From a virus: 56,624 bases of DNA. Location of the stretch: IMG/VR virus record IMGVR_UViG_3300017986_003448, positions 1 to 56,624 of that record; one strand, 5' to 3'. Each line of letters opens with the position of its first letter. Position 1 is the stretch's first letter. The position numbers and the translations under genes are program-made. Positions 54,572 to 56,624 of the stretch are shown piece by piece. The notes below the pieces were generated by a model that was not told where the DNA came from, searched no databases, and worked only from the letters and a program-made list of their open reading frames with translations.

Positions 54572-56347
54572 ATGACAATTTTAATTAAAGATTTAACAGT
54601 TAAAAACTTTATGAGCGTTGGTAATCAAACTCAAGCAGTTCGATTTGATCAAGAACAGCTCACTCTAGTGCTTGGTGAAAACTTAGATCAAGGAGGTGAT
54701 GACTCAGGCTCACGAAACGGGACGGGCAAAACTACAATTATTAATGCATTGTCTTACGCTCTCTACGGCCAAGCACTAACTAATATCAAAAGAAACAACC
54801 TTATTAACAAAACGAACTCAAAACACATGTTAGTAACGTTGAATTTTGAAAAAAACAATGTTCAATACCGTATCGAACGTGGTAGATCGCCTACATTTAC
54901 TAAGTTTTATGTGAATAATGAAGAACAAGAGCTTACAGACGAGTCACAAGGCGACTCTCGAAAGACTCAAGAGTCAATTAATGAGCTATTAGGTATGAGT
55001 CACGATATGTTTAAGCATATTGTAGCACTTAATACCTATTCAGAGCCATTTTTAGCAATGCGTACTAACGATCAGCGTGCAATTATTGAACAATTGCTTG
55101 GTATTACCATACTTTCTGAAAAAGCTGAGGCTCTAAAAGAGAAAATTAGAGAAACAAAGACTACTATTGACTCTGAAACTAACAAAATTACAGCAATTCA
55201 GTCAGCAAATGAGAAAATTGAAGAAACAATTGCCAGCCTTGGTGGTACTCAACGTGCTTGGCAAGCAAAAAGAAAGCAAGATATTGAAAAATTAGAAGCT
55301 GCTATCAATGAATTGGGCAAACTAGACATTGATTCTGAGATCGAGAACCACGAAAAGCTACAAAATTGGCAAACAACCAATACTGAACTTGAAAATTTGC
55401 AAAAAGAACGGATAGCTTTAGAGTCTGCACAGCAAAGAGCACAAAAAACTGTAGACAAAATAGAAAAAGATATTCAAGATCTTGAAGATGCAGTGTGTTA
55501 TGCATGTGATCAACCACTGCACGACGACAAAAAACAAGAAATTCTTGCAAAAAAGACCAAAGAATTAGACGAATCTGCAAAATATTTGCAAGAAATTGCC
55601 GAAACGCTTGATAAAACACAGAAAAGCATTGCTGATATTGGTGATTTAGAAAGCAAACCCACAGTTTTTTATGAATCTATGAAAGAAGCATACGAACATA
55701 GACAAAACATAGACAGTCTTTCACAAAGTCTTGAAGCAAAACAGAACGAAACTGATCCTTATGAAGCACAAATTAAAGAACTTACTAATACTGCACTTCA
55801 AGAAATTGATTGGTCAACTGTAAATCGTCTTACTGATTACCAAGATCATCAAGAATTCTTGCTAAAATTGCTTACAAATAAAGATAGTTTCATTCGAAAG
55901 AAGATTATTGATCAAAATTTGAGCTATTTAAACAACAGGCTTACTTCATATCTTTCAAAACTTGGTCTTCCGCATCAAGTTGAGTTTCAAAATGATCTAA
56001 ATGTAGAAATTACGCAACTAGGACAAGATCTAGACTTTGATAACTTGAGTCGAGGCGAGCGTAATAGACTTATACTTGGATTGAGTTTTGCATTTAGAGA
56101 CGTATGGGAAAATCTGTATCAAAATATCAACTTATTGTTTATTGACGAGCTGATAGACAGCGGTATGGACTCAGCAGGTGTTGAAAATGCACTCGGCGTA
56201 ATCAAACACATGGGCAGAGAAGGTAGAAAAAATGTTTTCCTTATCTCGCACAAAGATGAATTAGTAGGAAGAGTAAATCATGTGCTCAAAGTAATAAAAG
56301 AATCAGGTTTTACTTCTTACTCAACAGACTTGGATGTTGTAGAATGA
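54572..56347 (+). CDS. 46: Recombination endonuclease subunit gp46 (Rad50/SbcC-like)
   Basis: The protein has 591 residues (T4 gp46 has 560). Walker A is SRNGTGKTTI at about 47-56. A long Glu/Lys/Gln-rich coiled coil holds a zinc hook, CYACDQPL, near residue 309. The ABC signature LSRGERNRLILGLSF and Walker B LLFIDELIDSGMD (near 521-533) are close to the C-terminus, followed by the switch His in LISHKDE. It is the ATPase partner of gp47. Its TGA overlaps the ATG of the small protein that follows. Confidence 0.95.
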   Translation: MTILIKDLTVKNFMSVGNQTQAVRFDQEQLTLVLGENLDQGGDDSGSRNGTGKTTIINALSYALYGQALTNIKRNNLINKTNSKHMLVTLNFEKNNVQYRIERGRSPTFTKFYVNNEEQELTDESQGDSRKTQESINELLGMSHDMFKHIVALNTYSEPFLAMRTNDQRAIIEQLLGITILSEKAEALKEKIRETKTTIDSETNKITAIQSANEKIEETIASLGGTQRAWQAKRKQDIEKLEAAINELGKLDIDSEIENHEKLQNWQTTNTELENLQKERIALESAQQRAQKTVDKIEKDIQDLEDAVCYACDQPLHDDKKQEILAKKTKELDESAKYLQEIAETLDKTQKSIADIGDLESKPTVFYESMKEAYEHRQNIDSLSQSLEAKQNETDPYEAQIKELTNTALQEIDWSTVNRLTDYQDHQEFLLKLLTNKDSFIRKKIIDQNLSYLNNRLTSYLSKLGLPHQVEFQNDLNVEITQLGQDLDFDNLSRGERNRLILGLSFAFRDVWENLYQNINLLFIDELIDSGMDSAGVENALGVIKHMGREGRKNVFLISHKDELVGRVNHVLKVIKESGFTSYSTDLDVVE

Positions 56348-56574
56348 CCGAAGAATCAAATAACAAAGAAGAAACAACTCATGAAAAGTTAGTAAAAGAG
56401 TATCTAAGGTACTACGACGCTAATATAAAATTTCAAAGCAGGCACAGTTTTAGAACACACAGATCAAGTAGAAGACACTTAAGAAATATTATCAAATTGG
56501 CTAGAGACAGGCAAAAAGAAATACACGAAGAATACGCAAAAAATAAAAAAACCAGAAAGAAAGGCACTGACTAA
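56344..56574 (+). CDS. Small basic protein of unknown function after gp46
   Basis: The protein has 76 residues with many Arg, Lys and His (RHSFRTHRSSRRHLRNIIKL), predicted helical, and without cysteines. It is coupled to gp46 by an ATGA overlap. A DNA- or protein-binding role in recombination is possible from charge and position only. I do not recognise a family. Confidence 0.65.
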   Translation: MTEESNNKEETTHEKLVKEYLRYYDANIKFQSRHSFRTHRSSRRHLRNIIKLARDRQKEIHEEYAKNKKTRKKGTD

Positions 56575-56594
56575 GGCATGAATATAAACATTAT

Positions 56595-56624
56595 ATGGAA
56601 TGGACCTATAAAGGCAATGTAATC
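56595..56624 (+). CDS. Possible start of a further gene (cut by the right edge)
   Basis: An ATG at 56595 opens a frame reading MEWTYKGNVI to the window end. The start MEW.YKG is common in small phage proteins. Only ten codons are visible, and the alternative ATG at 56578 reaches a stop after 14 codons. Confidence 0.35.
   Translation, partial: MEWTYKGNVI

Noticed and set aside
1-56624. CRISPR arrays, tRNA genes, insertion sequences, attachment sites and photosynthesis genes
   Set aside because: I looked for regular spaced repeats, cloverleaf patterns, transposase or integrase motifs and psbA-like proteins and saw none. A tRNA scan could still find one overlapping a gene.

Overview
The window looks like part of the genome of a large T4-like marine myovirus. 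It is AT-rich, almost fully coding, and carries T4-type genes recognisable by sequence: late sigma factor gp55, the gp46/gp47 recombination nuclease, and baseplate genes gp5, gp6, gp25 and gp53. It also has the very large structural gene and the tail-fibre paralogs with a shared N-terminus that I associate with marine cyanophages and pelagiphages. The AT-richness fits a SAR11 or Prochlorococcus-type host, but no photosynthesis gene or other host marker lies in the window, so the host is inferred. No tRNA, rRNA, CRISPR array, insertion sequence or integrase was seen. No gene-free stretch exceeds 300 bases; the longest gap is about 90 bases.

Region 1 (1-11.8 kb) is accessory. It holds nine radical SAM enzymes (one cut by the left edge), a QueC-like PP-loop ATPase and a nitroreductase. 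They are arranged as short divergent and convergent units: minus <1-245, plus 271-870, minus 7038-867 (five coupled genes), plus 7078-8337, minus 10436-8321 (two genes), plus 10461-11786. Seven of these radical SAM proteins share one plan: an N-terminal FC.PW/CC motif and a C..C...E motif (the twitch type), then CxxxCxxC and GGEP. Divergent starts are served by T4-late-type TATAAATA elements, two of them built on an identical 14-base palindrome.

Region 2 (11.8-20.3 kb) is one unbroken minus-strand operon of ten tightly coupled genes. From the promoter end it encodes a small protein, two related glycosyltransferases, an unknown, a double glycosyltransferase fused to a methyltransferase-like domain, a 73-residue protein, a second QueC-like PP-loop ATPase, a tenth radical SAM enzyme, a ParB-like protein and a 2-oxoglutarate/Fe(II) oxygenase-like protein. 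A good sigma70-like promoter sits at its head.

Region 3 (20.3-52.6 kb, minus strand) is the tail and baseplate block: two paralogous fibre-like proteins, three fibre proteins with a shared N-terminal module, a small structural protein, a giant 5046-residue protein, then gp6, gp25, gp5, a hub-like protein, gp53 and a gp48/gp54-like tube cap. Late-type promoters precede several units.

Region 4 (52.7-56.6 kb, plus strand) holds gp55, gp47, gp46, a small basic protein and the first codons of another gene.

The most interesting part is the combination in regions 1 and 2: ten radical SAM enzymes, two PP-loop ATPases, a nitroreductase, an oxygenase and several glycosyltransferases, next to tail-fibre genes and in part under late-type promoters. 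This suggests a phage-encoded modification pathway, for a virion protein, a surface glycan or a small molecule. The substrate cannot be read from the sequence.
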